Program-made: the position numbers and the translations under genes
Notes under the pieces: generated by a model
What the model saw: only the letters and a program-made list of their open reading frames with translations
What the model was told of the DNA's origin: nothing
Databases searched by the model: none
NCBI GenBank assembly: GCA_036378675.1
Contig: DASUWA010000032.1
Coordinates: 1 to 64,000, forward strand
Direction: 5' to 3'
DNA: 64,000 nucleotides
DNA from: Acidimicrobiales bacterium
Lineage (GTDB): Bacteria > Actinomycetota > Acidimicrobiia > Acidimicrobiales > Palsa-688
Shown: one piece after another, positions 1 through 8,351 of the stretch
How positions within the stretch are numbered: the stretch's first letter is position 1
How the letters are laid out: each line of letters opens with the position of its first letter

Positions 1-1275
1 CGCCCCAAGTCGGGTCAGGCATCCCGACGATAGCGACGTCTGCAAGGCCCGGCATTCCGGCAAGAGCAGCCTCCACCTCGGTAGGGGCGACGCTTTCGCC
101 CCCGGTCCTTATCACCTCCCGGAGGCGCCCGGTTATGTACACGAAGCCGTCGTCGTCCATCACCCCGACATCGCCCGTGTAGTACCACCCATCCCTGACA
201 GCGGCGGCAGTCACGTCCGGCAACCGGTAGTAACCGTTCATGACCGTGGGGCTGTGGTAGAGGATCTCTCCTTCGGCCGAAACGATGATGACTCCGGGAG
301 GCGAAGCCCGCCCGACGCTTCCAGGATGGTCGTCGAGTTGGCGCTCGAACAGGGTTGTGTGATGGCCGCCCTCGGACGATCCGTACAGCACCGATCGGGT
401 GGCTTGCGGCATCGCCGACTTGAGCCGGTCGAGAAGGTCCCGGGAAGCGGCTGACGTGCCCGTGTCTGCGTGAAGCACCGAGGACAGGGAATCGCTTCCT
501 TCGGGGAGCGCCGCGAGTACCCGTTGCCAAACGGCCGGGATGCAGTACATCGCGGACGGCCTCCAACGGTCGGCGGTTTCGACGAGGATCTCACCGTCGA
601 AGCGCCGGCAAACGTGGATCGCGCACCGGTGATGCCAGGCCTCGAGAACGTAATGCCATCCTCCGTAGTGAAACAGCGGGAAGCTGGCGAGGATCCCACC
701 GTCACCCCGCAGGCCCGCGGCGAAGGTAGATCCCCCCGGAAACGAGCGAAGCCAGCTTGCCCGGTGGCTGACCTCCACTCCTTTCGGCTGCCCGGTGGTC
801 CCGCTGGTGAGGTAGATGACGTGGGTCGATGAGTCGTCGAATGCGACATCGGCGACGGGGGTCGCAGAACTCGAAGGAGCGCTCGCGCCGACGAGCTCGT
901 CGACCGCGGTTGTCGGGACAGCCAGGGACCGAGCGGCCTCACGCGGCGCGTCGTCGGCGACGACAAGCCGCGGGTCGAGGTACTCGATCACCCCAGCAAC
1001 CTCGTCCGGCTTCAGAGAGGGATTCAACGGCGCGAAGACCGCGCCGAGACGGGCGGTCGCGGCGAAGCCCTCGATCAAAGTGAAGCTGGGCGGCGAGGAC
1101 CAAACGACGACGTCCCGCGGAGAAACGCCTGCGCCCCGAAGCGCGTTGGCGAGGCGGTTGGCGCCGGCGTCGAGTTCGCCGAAGGTGGTGCTGCGGTCGT
1201 CGATGGTCGCGGCGATGCCCGCCGGTCTGGCTTTGGCGGCGTCCGCCAGGAGGTCCCCGATGAGCAACTGCATCC
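1..1275 (-). CDS. AMP-dependent acyl-CoA synthetase (ANL superfamily), C-terminus cut by window edge
   Basis: An adenylate-forming enzyme that activates a carboxylic acid as acyl-AMP and transfers it to CoA. Reading from the ATG at 1275, the protein shows the ATP-loop motif LTSGTTGQPKG at about residues 154-165, a YGSSEGG segment, and the hinge-region motif YTGDVGVMDDDGFVYITGR near the left edge. The frame stays open to base 1, so the C-terminal lid with the catalytic lysine lies outside the window. It is transcribed divergently from the 2-oxoacid oxidoreductase operon, with about 80 bp between them. That context suggests CoA-ester metabolism of an acid made or used by the oxidoreductase, which is an inference. 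The substrate cannot be read from the sequence. Confidence 0.9.
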
Positions 1276-1355
1276 GGCCGAGAACCTAGCAAGGGTCTCT
1301 CGTGCGAGGTGGAACCGGATTCCAGTCTTGGGGTCGACGTGGTAGCGTTGGCGGG

Positions 1356-1928
1356 GTGCAGCGAGAGGTCCTGTTGACGGGGATTGGCGGCCAAGGCATC
1401 CAGCTGGCCGCGAAGACCCTCGCCATGGCCGCCACGGCGGAGGGGCGGCAGGTGCTGATGAGCTCCCACTACGGCGGCGAGATGCGAGGCGGTCAGACCG
1501 AGGCGTCCGTGATCGTCGCGGACGAGGGTTTGAGAGCGGTTCCGATCGTTGAATCCGCGTGGTCGGCGTTCGTCATGCACGGTCGCTACTGGCCCGGAGT
1601 CGCCGCGCGGATCCGCCCGGGAGGACCCGTCGTGTACAACTCGAGCGTCGCAGGCGACATCGAACCCGGCGAGTGGCCCCTCGTTGGGGTGCCAGCCGGC
1701 GACATTGCCGACGAGATTGGCGCGCCGATGGCGGCCGGGTTCGTGCTGCTCGGAGCGTTCGCCTCCATCACCGGCCTGGTTACTGCCGACGCTCTGGTCG
1801 GTGCGATGAGGGAACTTGTCCCTCCCTACCGCGTCCAGCACATCGAGAACAACGAAAAGGCTATCCGTGCTGGGGCGGCGTCCGCGACGCCCCTCTCCGA
1901 TCCCGCCTGGGCGGTTTCGCCGGCGTGA
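1356..1928 (+). CDS. 2-oxoacid:ferredoxin oxidoreductase, gamma subunit
   Basis: Gamma subunit of a four-subunit pyruvate/2-oxoacid:acceptor oxidoreductase, about 190 aa. The start is taken as the GTG at 1356 because the family signature LLTGIGGQGIQLAAKTLA begins almost at once. The family motif SHYGGEMRGGQTEASV follows at about residues 35-50. It is the first gene of a tightly coupled operon: its TGA overlaps the GTG of the ferredoxin-like delta subunit. Subunits of this type are homologous to indolepyruvate and 2-oxoglutarate or 2-oxoisovalerate oxidoreductase gamma chains. The substrate cannot be assigned from this chain. Confidence 0.9.
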   Translation: MQREVLLTGIGGQGIQLAAKTLAMAATAEGRQVLMSSHYGGEMRGGQTEASVIVADEGLRAVPIVESAWSAFVMHGRYWPGVAARIRPGGPVVYNSSVAGDIEPGEWPLVGVPAGDIADEIGAPMAAGFVLLGAFASITGLVTADALVGAMRELVPPYRVQHIENNEKAIRAGAASATPLSDPAWAVSPA

Positions 1929-2185
1929 GCCCGACTTTCGAAGGCAGGGTCGCCGTAAGCAGAGGCACGGTCACCATCGACGTGGAGCGGTGCAAGGGCT
2001 GCGAGCTCTGCATCACGGCCTGCCGCCCAGGCGTGCTCACCATGTCCGGCGAGGTCAACTCGACCGGTTACCACTTCCCGCTTCTGTCACCGGGATGCAC
2101 CGCGTGTCGCGCTTGCCGCGATGTTTGTCCCGACTTCTGCTTCGACGTCTTCAAGTTCGAAACCCCTCAAGTGGAGGCCGGCTGA
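1925..2185 (+). CDS. 2-oxoacid:ferredoxin oxidoreductase, delta (2x[4Fe-4S] ferredoxin) subunit
   Basis: An 86-residue ferredoxin-type subunit that carries electrons away from the thiamine diphosphate site. Eight cysteines form two canonical [4Fe-4S] motifs: Cys23, 26, 29 and 33 (CKGCELCITACRPG) and Cys58, 61, 64 and 68 (CTACRACRDVCP). The GTG start at 1925 overlaps the previous stop (GTGA), and its own stop overlaps the ATG of the alpha subunit, indicating translational coupling. Small separate delta subunits like this are typical of four-subunit VOR/KOR-type enzymes. Ferredoxin is therefore the likely electron acceptor. Confidence 0.9.
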   Translation: MSPTFEGRVAVSRGTVTIDVERCKGCELCITACRPGVLTMSGEVNSTGYHFPLLSPGCTACRACRDVCPDFCFDVFKFETPQVEAG

Positions 2186-3264
2186 TGCCCGCCAGGTTGT
2201 TGCAGGGGAGCGACGCCGTCGCCCAAGCGGCGATTGCTGCGGGTTGCCGCTTCTTCGCCGGTTACCCGATGCTTCCCTTCACAGACCTGTTGGAGAGCAT
2301 GGCCAAAAGGATGCCGGCGGCCGGCGGGGTTTGCATGAATGCCGAAAGCGAGATCGAGGCGGTCAACATGACCCTCGGCGCCGGAGCCGCGGGGTCTCGA
2401 GCAGCGACGGGCTCGTGCGGGCAAGGGATCGCGCTGATGCAAGAAGCAATTGCCGAGGCCGCGCTTAACGAGGTGCCGTTCGTCGTGTTCAACATGGCGC
2501 GAGGACAGCAGGACTACTTCCAGTGCACCCGCGGCGGCGGTTGGGGCGACTACCGAACCATTTGCCTCGCCCCGAAGGATGTCACCGAAGCGGTCGAACA
2601 GACTCAGCTTCTGTTCCATCTGGCCGACCTGTACCGGGCCCCCGTCATCATGTACGGCGACTATCTCATCTCGCACACCTACATGAGCGTCGACGTGGAG
2701 CCCGTGGAGTTCGGGCCTCTTCCCCCTAAGGACTGGGCACTCGATGGAACCCGAGGCGGAACTGGCCGGTCGAGGCAGATTTGGACCTGGGCGATGGGCA
2801 AGGCCAACGATCCCGGGCCTGGCCCCGACCTTCACTGGCAACGCATCGCCGACAAGTTCGAGGATGTCGCGCGGGCGGAGCAGAGGTGGGAGTCTTTTTC
2901 CTGTGAGGACGCCGACACGGTGATCGTGTCGTTCGGCACCGCGGCGCCCTTCGTCGAGCAGGTTGTCGGCGAGCTGCGCAGCGACGGTTGCCCCGTGGGA
3001 GCCTTTCGCCCGGTGAGTCTCTGGCCATTTCCAGAGGCTGCTCTCTCCGACGCGTGTGCATCGGCATCGAAGGTCCTGGTATTCGAAGTGAATGCAGGGC
3101 AGATGATCGACGATGTGCGCCTGGCGATCGGAGGTCGCGTTCCGGTGGTTCCTATCGGGAGGGTCAGCATCGACTTCAGCGGGATGCGCCAGGGCGAGAT
3201 TCTGACTGTGCCGTGGATCCGTGACCGTGTGAGGGGCTTGATCGGTGAAGGAGCGCTGAGATGA
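2185..3264 (+). CDS. 2-oxoacid:ferredoxin oxidoreductase, alpha subunit (KorA/VorB-like)
   Basis: Alpha subunit of the 2-oxoacid:ferredoxin oxidoreductase, about 359 aa. The ATG at 2185 overlaps the stop of the delta gene. It begins with the family segment LLQGSDAVAQAAIAAGCRFF, followed by GYPMLPFTDLLE and the conserved core MNAESEIEAVNMTLGAGAAG and TGSCGQGIALMQEA. The C-terminal part (about residues 250-350) matches domain II, which helps bind CoA. With the beta chain it forms the catalytic unit that oxidatively decarboxylates a 2-oxoacid to acyl-CoA, or runs in reverse. Sequence style is closest to 2-oxoglutarate or branched-chain 2-oxoacid enzymes, but the substrate is unproven. Confidence 0.9.
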   Translation: MPARLLQGSDAVAQAAIAAGCRFFAGYPMLPFTDLLESMAKRMPAAGGVCMNAESEIEAVNMTLGAGAAGSRAATGSCGQGIALMQEAIAEAALNEVPFVVFNMARGQQDYFQCTRGGGWGDYRTICLAPKDVTEAVEQTQLLFHLADLYRAPVIMYGDYLISHTYMSVDVEPVEFGPLPPKDWALDGTRGGTGRSRQIWTWAMGKANDPGPGPDLHWQRIADKFEDVARAEQRWESFSCEDADTVIVSFGTAAPFVEQVVGELRSDGCPVGAFRPVSLWPFPEAALSDACASASKVLVFEVNAGQMIDDVRLAIGGRVPVVPIGRVSIDFSGMRQGEILTVPWIRDRVRGLIGEGALR

Positions 3265-4037
3265 GTGTTGGCACTTCGGGAGGCCCGCCTTCTGCGGCGG
3301 CCCGCAAGGTCGCCGAAGCGCTTGCGCCGCTTCAGCTTTCCGGGGAGCACCACCTTTGTCCCGGTTGCGGGCATCCGGTCGCATGGCGGCTGCTTCTCGA
3401 GGTGATATCCGAGCTCGAACTTTCGACCAAAGCGATCGGGGTTGTCGGGCACGGGTGCTACACGAACATCGTCTCGTTGGCCGACATCGATTTCCTGCAG
3501 TGTCTTCACGGGCGCGCCCCTGCCGTTGCGACCGGCGTGAAACGGGTGCGGCCCGAAGCCGCCGTCTTCACCCTTCAAGGCGACGGCGATCTGGCAAGTG
3601 AAGGTCTTGCCGAAGTCCTGCACGCGGCCGCCCGGGGCGAGCGCATAACCGTGATCATGCTCAACAACGGCGTGTTCGGGGACACGGGCGGGCAGATGAC
3701 GGCTGCGTCCGTGGTGGGCCAGAGGACCAAGACCAGCCTCGACGGGCGCGAGCCAGAGGATCACGGCTACCCGGTACCCGTTGCTGACTTGGTTGCCGCC
3801 CTGCCCGGAGTCGCTTATGTCGCCCGAGGGGCGGTCAACAACGCCGGCTCGATAGCGAAGACGAAGCGCTACATGAAGAGGGCGTTCCAAGTCGCCGTCG
3901 AGGGTGAGGGTTTCAGCTTCGTGGAAGTCCTCACCATGTGCCCGACGGGATGGTTCCTCCCGACGGCCGACGGACCGGGCTATCTGGAGGGAACGTTCGA
4001 GAAGACGTTTCCGCTGGGAGCGCTCAAGGGATCGTGA
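3261..4037 (+). CDS. 2-oxoacid:ferredoxin oxidoreductase, beta (thiamine diphosphate) subunit
   Basis: Catalytic beta subunit, 258 aa. The ATG overlaps the alpha stop (ATGA). Near the N-terminus it has HHLCPGCGHP (Cys33 and Cys36), then the ThDP/Mg motif LQGDGDLASEG at about residue 105 and the matching LNNGVFGDTGGQMT at about residue 132. These are the hallmarks of KOR/VOR-type beta chains, which lack the extra Fe-S domain of fused PFORs. Its last 58 bp overlap the 3' end of the convergent MarR gene. All four subunits needed for activity are therefore present in one operon. Confidence 0.92.
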   Translation: MSVGTSGGPPSAAARKVAEALAPLQLSGEHHLCPGCGHPVAWRLLLEVISELELSTKAIGVVGHGCYTNIVSLADIDFLQCLHGRAPAVATGVKRVRPEAAVFTLQGDGDLASEGLAEVLHAAARGERITVIMLNNGVFGDTGGQMTAASVVGQRTKTSLDGREPEDHGYPVPVADLVAALPGVAYVARGAVNNAGSIAKTKRYMKRAFQVAVEGEGFSFVEVLTMCPTGWFLPTADGPGYLEGTFEKTFPLGALKGS

Positions 4038-4516
4038 TCGGCTTCGTCCAGCGAGGGGTACGGGTGGCGCTGGACATCCTCGACCAAACGGTCCAGTAGA
4101 GACGAGAGCGTCGCGACGTCGGCGGCCGGCCAGGCGGCAAGTGCCCTTCGCATGTGCCGCCAGATGACTTCGCGCATCCTGTCGAAGGTCTCCTGACCGA
4201 TCTCGGTTGCCTCGACGACGGTCATGCGCCCGTCGTCGTCGTGGCGCCGGCGATTCACCAGCCCGGCTTCGTCGAGCTGGCGTAGCAGACGTGCGACGAT
4301 CGCCGGGTCGAGGTCGAGCATCACGGCGAGCTGACCGGGAGACGTCGGTCCCGACTCCACGACCCGTCCGAGGAGCCGGTAGGCCTGCTGCGATATCGAC
4401 ACGCCGGCGGCCGCGGCCAGCTGTTGATGGATGCGTCTGCTGCCCTCTAGCCGGAACAGCGTCTGGATCGCGGCGGTGACGGCGTCGGTTGTATCGCCGG
4501 TTTGATCGTCGCTCAC
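3980..4516 (-). CDS. MarR-family transcriptional regulator
   Basis: A 178-residue winged-helix regulator. The MarR core is visible: a helix with QQAYRLLGRVVESGPTSPGQLA, the recognition-helix region LDLDPAIVARLLRQLDEAGL (about residues 68-88) and the wing VNRRRHDDDGRMTVVEAT. MarR proteins usually repress neighbouring genes and respond to small phenolic or carboxylic ligands. It is convergent with the oxidoreductase operon and overlaps the end of its beta gene by 58 bp, so each transcript is partly antisense to the other. It reads away from that operon, so its target is not clear from position alone. Confidence 0.85.
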   Translation of the reverse strand: MSDDQTGDTTDAVTAAIQTLFRLEGSRRIHQQLAAAAGVSISQQAYRLLGRVVESGPTSPGQLAVMLDLDPAIVARLLRQLDEAGLVNRRRHDDDGRMTVVEATEIGQETFDRMREVIWRHMRRALAAWPAADVATLSSLLDRLVEDVQRHPYPSLDEADHDPLSAPSGNVFSNVPSR

Positions 4517-4561
4517 CTCAACCAGGGTACCGGTTAGTTGACCTCGGTCAAGGAACGGCGA

Positions 4562-5461
4562 TCAGATCCTCTCGAGGTCGGCGCCGTCGAACAGGGGCAC
4601 CATTTGGAGTCGTTCGACATCGTCGTGCATGGTGCTTGCATCTTCCCCCGGTCCGTACGGAGACGATGCCGCTCGTGAGCCCGCTTCCAGGGTCGGCCGC
4701 AAAAGCCGGGCGTCGCTGGAAGTGTTGAGGAACGCCTGGGGGTTCGACATCACCCAGCGCACCGATCGCTCGATCGAGTCCGGATCGGTGATCGGCTCGT
4801 ACCAGCTGTACCTGGGCGCGGCGTCGGCACCCCACCGCCTGCGCGCGACAGACTTGATCGTCTGAACCGCGACGCGCCTCTCCGCGCAAGTTTCGAGCAG
4901 CCGTTCGACATCCTCCCGGTAGCGAGGAAGGGTGAGCAGCAGGTAGCTGTAGGGGAGCAGGACCGAGTCGAAATCGAACCGATCGAGGCTCCTGCTGTGC
5001 ATCGAAGCGATCCGCAACCCGTGCCCGGTGACCCCGATGAACCGAACGAGCCCTTCGTCCCGGGCGCGTGCCAAGCCCTCGACTGCGCCACCCGGACCGT
5101 GGGCGTGCTGCCACTCGTCCTCCTCGACCAGGTTGTGGAGCTGGATCAGGTCGACGTGGTCCACACCTAGTCGGGAGAGTGACTGCTCGAGTTCGGCTCG
5201 TGCGCCGTCTGCCGATCGCTCGCCGGTCTTGGTGGCGAGGAAGAAACGGCCTGGGTGCGCCGTGAGCCACGGGGCCACCCGTACTTCCGAGTCGCCGTAC
5301 GAGGCCGCTGTGTCTACGTGGTTGATGCCGAACTCGAGAAGCGTCTCGAGGATCTCGTCGGCTCGTGCCTGTCGCATCCTCGCAAGCGCGGCAGCGCCGA
5401 ATATCACCCGGGTGCTGCGGTGACCTGTCCTACCGAAGTCCGCTTGCTGGATAGTTGTCAC
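4562..5461 (-). CDS. Aldo/keto reductase
   Basis: A 299-residue NAD(P)H-dependent reductase of the aldo/keto reductase superfamily. The catalytic tetrad is readable: Asp50 and Tyr55 in HVDTAASYGDSE, Lys78 in LATKTGER, and His109 in LIQLHN. The TIM-barrel pattern continues through GLVRFIGVTGHG and the C-terminal cofactor segment. It lies 45 bp upstream of the MarR gene start, on the same strand, so the two may be co-transcribed. The physiological carbonyl substrate cannot be deduced. Length is normal for the family. Confidence 0.88.
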   Translation of the reverse strand: MTTIQQADFGRTGHRSTRVIFGAAALARMRQARADEILETLLEFGINHVDTAASYGDSEVRVAPWLTAHPGRFFLATKTGERSADGARAELEQSLSRLGVDHVDLIQLHNLVEEDEWQHAHGPGGAVEGLARARDEGLVRFIGVTGHGLRIASMHSRSLDRFDFDSVLLPYSYLLLTLPRYREDVERLLETCAERRVAVQTIKSVARRRWGADAAPRYSWYEPITDPDSIERSVRWVMSNPQAFLNTSSDARLLRPTLEAGSRAASSPYGPGEDASTMHDDVERLQMVPLFDGADLERI

Positions 5462-5587
5462 TTCGCGACTCTCCTCGGCGTCGCGGTAACAGTCAAGGCC
5501 CGTTCGAAGCCTTATGGAGCAGTTCGGTCGGAGGGATACCGCTCACATGGTCGAAATTGGAGGCGTAGGTAGTGTGGGGAGATGAGC

Positions 5588-6463
5588 ATGAGGGATGGCG
5601 GGATAGTCCCGGATCTTGACGGTCAGCGCTCCGCTATTCCTAAAAATACGCCAGGCGATACCGCGGCTCTTTTGGCATCGAGTCGAGAACTCATCGCCGA
5701 GGCACGCCGGATTCTCGCCGAGGCTCCAACCGCTCATGCGGGAAGCCGTGTGGAGCCGGTCTTGTATCGGTCGCTTCCCGACGATCCCGGGTTTCTTACG
5801 CGGCCCATTGGCGAACCGACTCATGGCCTTTCTCGCCGTCTGCTCGCTCTTGTACCGGCGGCGGCCGGTGTCGCCCTTCTCGGAGCCGGGCTCGCTGCTC
5901 TGACGGGTAGCCACACAGACCACGCGCTCACCGTGGAGCTTCAGCGTCCTTCGGGCGGTGCCGGCACAACCCAACCTCCACTCACCTCGCCGCCGACTTC
6001 CACTCCGGCAGCTGTGTCGGAGCCGGAGGCCCCGGCATCGCTTTCAGTGCCGCGCCTCCGCACGCATGCGGCGGTGGCCGGCGAGGTGCATGTGCAAACG
6101 ACCGGACCAGAAACGGGCCTTCTCGACGCTCCGACCAACTACCACCAGCTCGGTTGGTACCGCCACGGCGATACCGGGGCGCTCGTCCTGGACGGCCATG
6201 TCGGTTATCGCAATGACCCAGGCCCGCTGGCCTTCATTGGTTCGCTCGCCGCCGGCGACGTCATCGTCGTGGGCTTCCCTTCAGGCGATCGGGCGTTTGC
6301 CGTCAGCGTCGTCGGCCGCGCGGTGAAAGGAGCATTACCGCAGCAGTACTTCTCCGATCAGTACGACCAGGACTTAATGCTCATCACGTGCGACTACACA
6401 TCGCCGTTCCGCGCCGGTCACTTCGCCGACAACGTCTATGTCGTTGCGTCCCCGAATCCGTAA
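5588..6463 (+). CDS. Class F-type sortase (actinobacterial wall transpeptidase)
   Basis: A membrane-anchored cysteine transpeptidase of about 290 aa. A single hydrophobic segment lies near residues 80-100 (LLALVPAAAGVALLGAGLAAL), followed by a Pro/Ser/Thr-rich linker and the sortase barrel. The catalytic residues are visible: His204 in LDGHVGY, Cys268 in LITCDY and Arg275 in SPFRAGHF. The GHFADNVYVVA ending resembles actinobacterial class F sortases more than class E. The start at 5588 is favoured because GGGGAG lies six bases upstream; an ATG at 5582 is the alternative. The next gene encodes a likely wall-anchored substrate. Confidence 0.85.
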   Translation: MRDGGIVPDLDGQRSAIPKNTPGDTAALLASSRELIAEARRILAEAPTAHAGSRVEPVLYRSLPDDPGFLTRPIGEPTHGLSRRLLALVPAAAGVALLGAGLAALTGSHTDHALTVELQRPSGGAGTTQPPLTSPPTSTPAAVSEPEAPASLSVPRLRTHAAVAGEVHVQTTGPETGLLDAPTNYHQLGWYRHGDTGALVLDGHVGYRNDPGPLAFIGSLAAGDVIVVGFPSGDRAFAVSVVGRAVKGALPQQYFSDQYDQDLMLITCDYTSPFRAGHFADNVYVVASPNP

Positions 6464-6615
6464 GGATCGAGCCGAAAGTACTTATTGACCTGATTAAGCA
6501 GGAAATTCGGACTCTTCGCCTAATACCTTGATGGGTATACTCCGGGGCAAAGCGGGGGAGAGGGGCGAATCCGCCAACTTACCCACTTACCTCGGAAACA
6601 GATCGCGAGGTGGGC
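6464..6615 (+). promoter_or_regulatory. Promoter and structured 5' leader of the surface-protein gene
   Basis: A 150-bp gap. A good -10 hexamer TATACT is at 6536-6541. The likely transcript then starts with a G-rich leader holding a GGCG-AATC-CGCC hairpin (6564-6575). A second stem follows: ACCTCG (6589-6594) pairs with CGAGGT (6606-6611), and CCC (6582-6584) with GGG (6612-6614). This second stem hides the GAGG ribosome-binding site of the ATG at 6616. The stretch GCGAATCCGCCAACTTACC resembles the 3' part of some actinobacterial c-di-AMP (ydaO-type) leaders, but I recall that only loosely and the rest does not clearly fit. Confidence 0.45.
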
Positions 6616-7584
6616 ATGAGAAGGGCGCTGGGAGTGGCGGCAGTACTCCTTGGAGTGGCCGCAATGTCGGTGGGTTCCGCCGGCTTGGCAGCCGCGCAGG
6701 GATCGGGGGGAAAAGGCAACAAAGGCGGGGCTCCTCCCGGAAACAACGGGACCATCAAGATCGACCAGAACGTGCTGACGGACGTCGGAAAGGTGGATCA
6801 CGCCAACCATCCGCACGTGTCGTGCCAGTTCGCGCTCTCGTTCTTTGGTTTTGATACAGGTCTTCGCCAGACCACCGTCGCTTATTCGGCTCAGCCGCCC
6901 AGCGGCAAGTTCGGGCCGGTGGCGCCGACACTCGGCCGCGGGAGCTTCGCGTTCCAGGGACACGGACCTGGCCCCGCACTCGACTGGAGTGAGCCGTACA
7001 AGCTCGACGTGACCGGGCTCAAAGCCAACCCCAACCAGGGGTATCACATCAAGGTCGACGTCGAAGTGACCGGTTCGATCGGGTCCGACGACAAGTACAA
7101 GGTCTTCTGGTACAAGCCGTGCATCGTCCCGACGTCGACCACGTCAAGCACGTCGACGACGTCGACGACAGTGAAGCACCGAGGTACGACGACGACAACC
7201 ACAACAACGGTGCCGCCGGTCACCAACAGCGTTCCGCAGACTGGATCGACGACCACGACCAGTCCGACGACAGCTCCCCGGAACCCAACCACGTCGACAT
7301 CGACGCCACCGACCACTACACACGGAGGCGTGGGTCAGATCGCAAGCACGACGACCACCACGCTGAAGCCGGCGGCGGGCGCGGCGCCTGGATCTCGGTC
7401 CGGGCTCGCGTTTACCAGCGGACCTACTCCGTCGGGCGCCGGGACCGATCTTGGACTCTTCCGTCCGATCAATGCATCGCCGCTTCCTTGGGTGCTACTG
7501 ATCGTGGGCGGCGTGCTGTTGGGAGGTGCCGGAACCTTCAGTCTCACCGGAACTCGCATCAAGAAGTGGGTGAGGGGAGCATGA
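6616..7584 (+). CDS. Secreted Thr-rich surface protein with C-terminal membrane/sorting segment
   Basis: A 322-residue exported protein with no recognised family. It has a signal peptide (MRRALG start, hydrophobic core, AAAQG cleavage region). A globular region follows to about residue 170, with two cysteines (HVSCQFAL and YKPCIVP). Next comes a long Thr/Ser/Pro linker built from ACG/ACC-rich codons, typical of wall-spanning stalks. The C-terminus has a hydrophobic span (PWVLLIVGGVLLGGAGTF) and a basic tail (RIKKWVRGA), like a sorting signal. A near-motif LAFTSG precedes it. The sortase gene just upstream suggests it is the substrate. ATG 6616 is chosen for its GAGG site. Confidence 0.7.
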   Translation: MRRALGVAAVLLGVAAMSVGSAGLAAAQGSGGKGNKGGAPPGNNGTIKIDQNVLTDVGKVDHANHPHVSCQFALSFFGFDTGLRQTTVAYSAQPPSGKFGPVAPTLGRGSFAFQGHGPGPALDWSEPYKLDVTGLKANPNQGYHIKVDVEVTGSIGSDDKYKVFWYKPCIVPTSTTSSTSTTSTTVKHRGTTTTTTTTVPPVTNSVPQTGSTTTTSPTTAPRNPTTSTSTPPTTTHGGVGQIASTTTTTLKPAAGAAPGSRSGLAFTSGPTPSGAGTDLGLFRPINASPLPWVLLIVGGVLLGGAGTFSLTGTRIKKWVRGA

Positions 7585-8351
7585 CGGCATCAGTCAACGA
7601 TCCCGGACGTGTTTCTGCCGACGGAATCGCCGGTCGTTCCTTCACCGGTGCGTTCCGTGGCTACGACAAGAACGAAGTCCGCAGTTTTCTGGCCGACCTC
7701 GCCCGACAGCAGAAGGCTCTGATCGATCGAGCCTCTGAAGCCGAGAACCGGCTCGACGATCTACGGGCCCGTCTCGAGTCTGTCGAGGGCCTGTTGCAGT
7801 CGGCTGACGAGAAGTATCAAGAGGCCCAGGCGCGCCTGGAGGATATGGAATCGGAACGGCGATCAGCCGAGCCGGAATCCGTTCCCGACTCGCAGCAGGA
7901 CGCCGTGAGGGCGTTCGGGGAAAAAGTCACCGAAGTTCTGCAGATCGCAGTCGCCGCAGGCAACTCCATACGCGCGGAGGCAGAGGCGTGGGCTTCCCAG
8001 CGTCGGCAAGAAGCCGACCAAGAGGCCGCCGACACCCTCTCCTCCGCGCGACAGGAGGTGGCGAGCATCGTCGCCCGCGAGGAGACCAACGTCGAGCAGC
8101 TCAGGACGACCGAGGAAGCGCTGCGTACCTGGCTCCGCGCAGCTCATGCGGCGATCGGACAGGTCCTCGATCAACCGGTCGTCGGGACGGGCGAGCTCGC
8201 GGCGGTGTTAGGCAAGATCCGCGAGATCGGGCCGTCGACGGAACCCGGCAGTCCGGAGTCGGTCGAGACCGAAGTTTTCGGACCTGTCATGACGGACGAG
8301 AGTCAGGCGTTCATACCAATGCCAACCGTCTTGACGTCTTATCTCGGCTGA
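7581..8351 (+). CDS. DivIVA-domain coiled-coil protein
   Basis: A 256-residue cytoplasmic protein. The N-terminal DivIVA/Wag31-type domain shows FTGAFRGYDKNEVRSFLADL at about residues 15-35. A long coiled coil runs to about residue 190 (repeated EAENRLDDLRARLES and ARQEVASIVAREE patterns), ending in a less structured tail. DivIVA proteins mark curved membrane and organise polar or septal wall growth. The ATG overlaps the stop of the surface protein (ATGA), so the two are translationally coupled and may link surface display to growth sites, which is an inference. It is shorter and more divergent than the main Wag31. Confidence 0.8.
   Translation: MTASVNDPGRVSADGIAGRSFTGAFRGYDKNEVRSFLADLARQQKALIDRASEAENRLDDLRARLESVEGLLQSADEKYQEAQARLEDMESERRSAEPESVPDSQQDAVRAFGEKVTEVLQIAVAAGNSIRAEAEAWASQRRQEADQEAADTLSSARQEVASIVAREETNVEQLRTTEEALRTWLRAAHAAIGQVLDQPVVGTGELAAVLGKIREIGPSTEPGSPESVETEVFGPVMTDESQAFIPMPTVLTSYLG

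Noticed and set aside
2167-3384. Long open frame antisense to the oxidoreductase alpha subunit
   Set aside because: It has no family motif, mirrors the third-position GC bias of the real gene, and would cover a clear operon. Similar antisense open frames occur opposite most genes here.
6542-6600. c-di-GMP (GEMM) riboswitch
   Set aside because: Only the short GGCAAAGC string matches. The upstream GCACAGGGCAAACC block and the GAAA tetraloop pairing are missing.
7119-7580. Upstream extension of the DivIVA frame through the Thr-rich region
   Set aside because: The extension is an alternate-frame reading of the ACG/ACC-rich stalk (His/Asp-rich nonsense) and the DivIVA motif starts right after ATG 7581.
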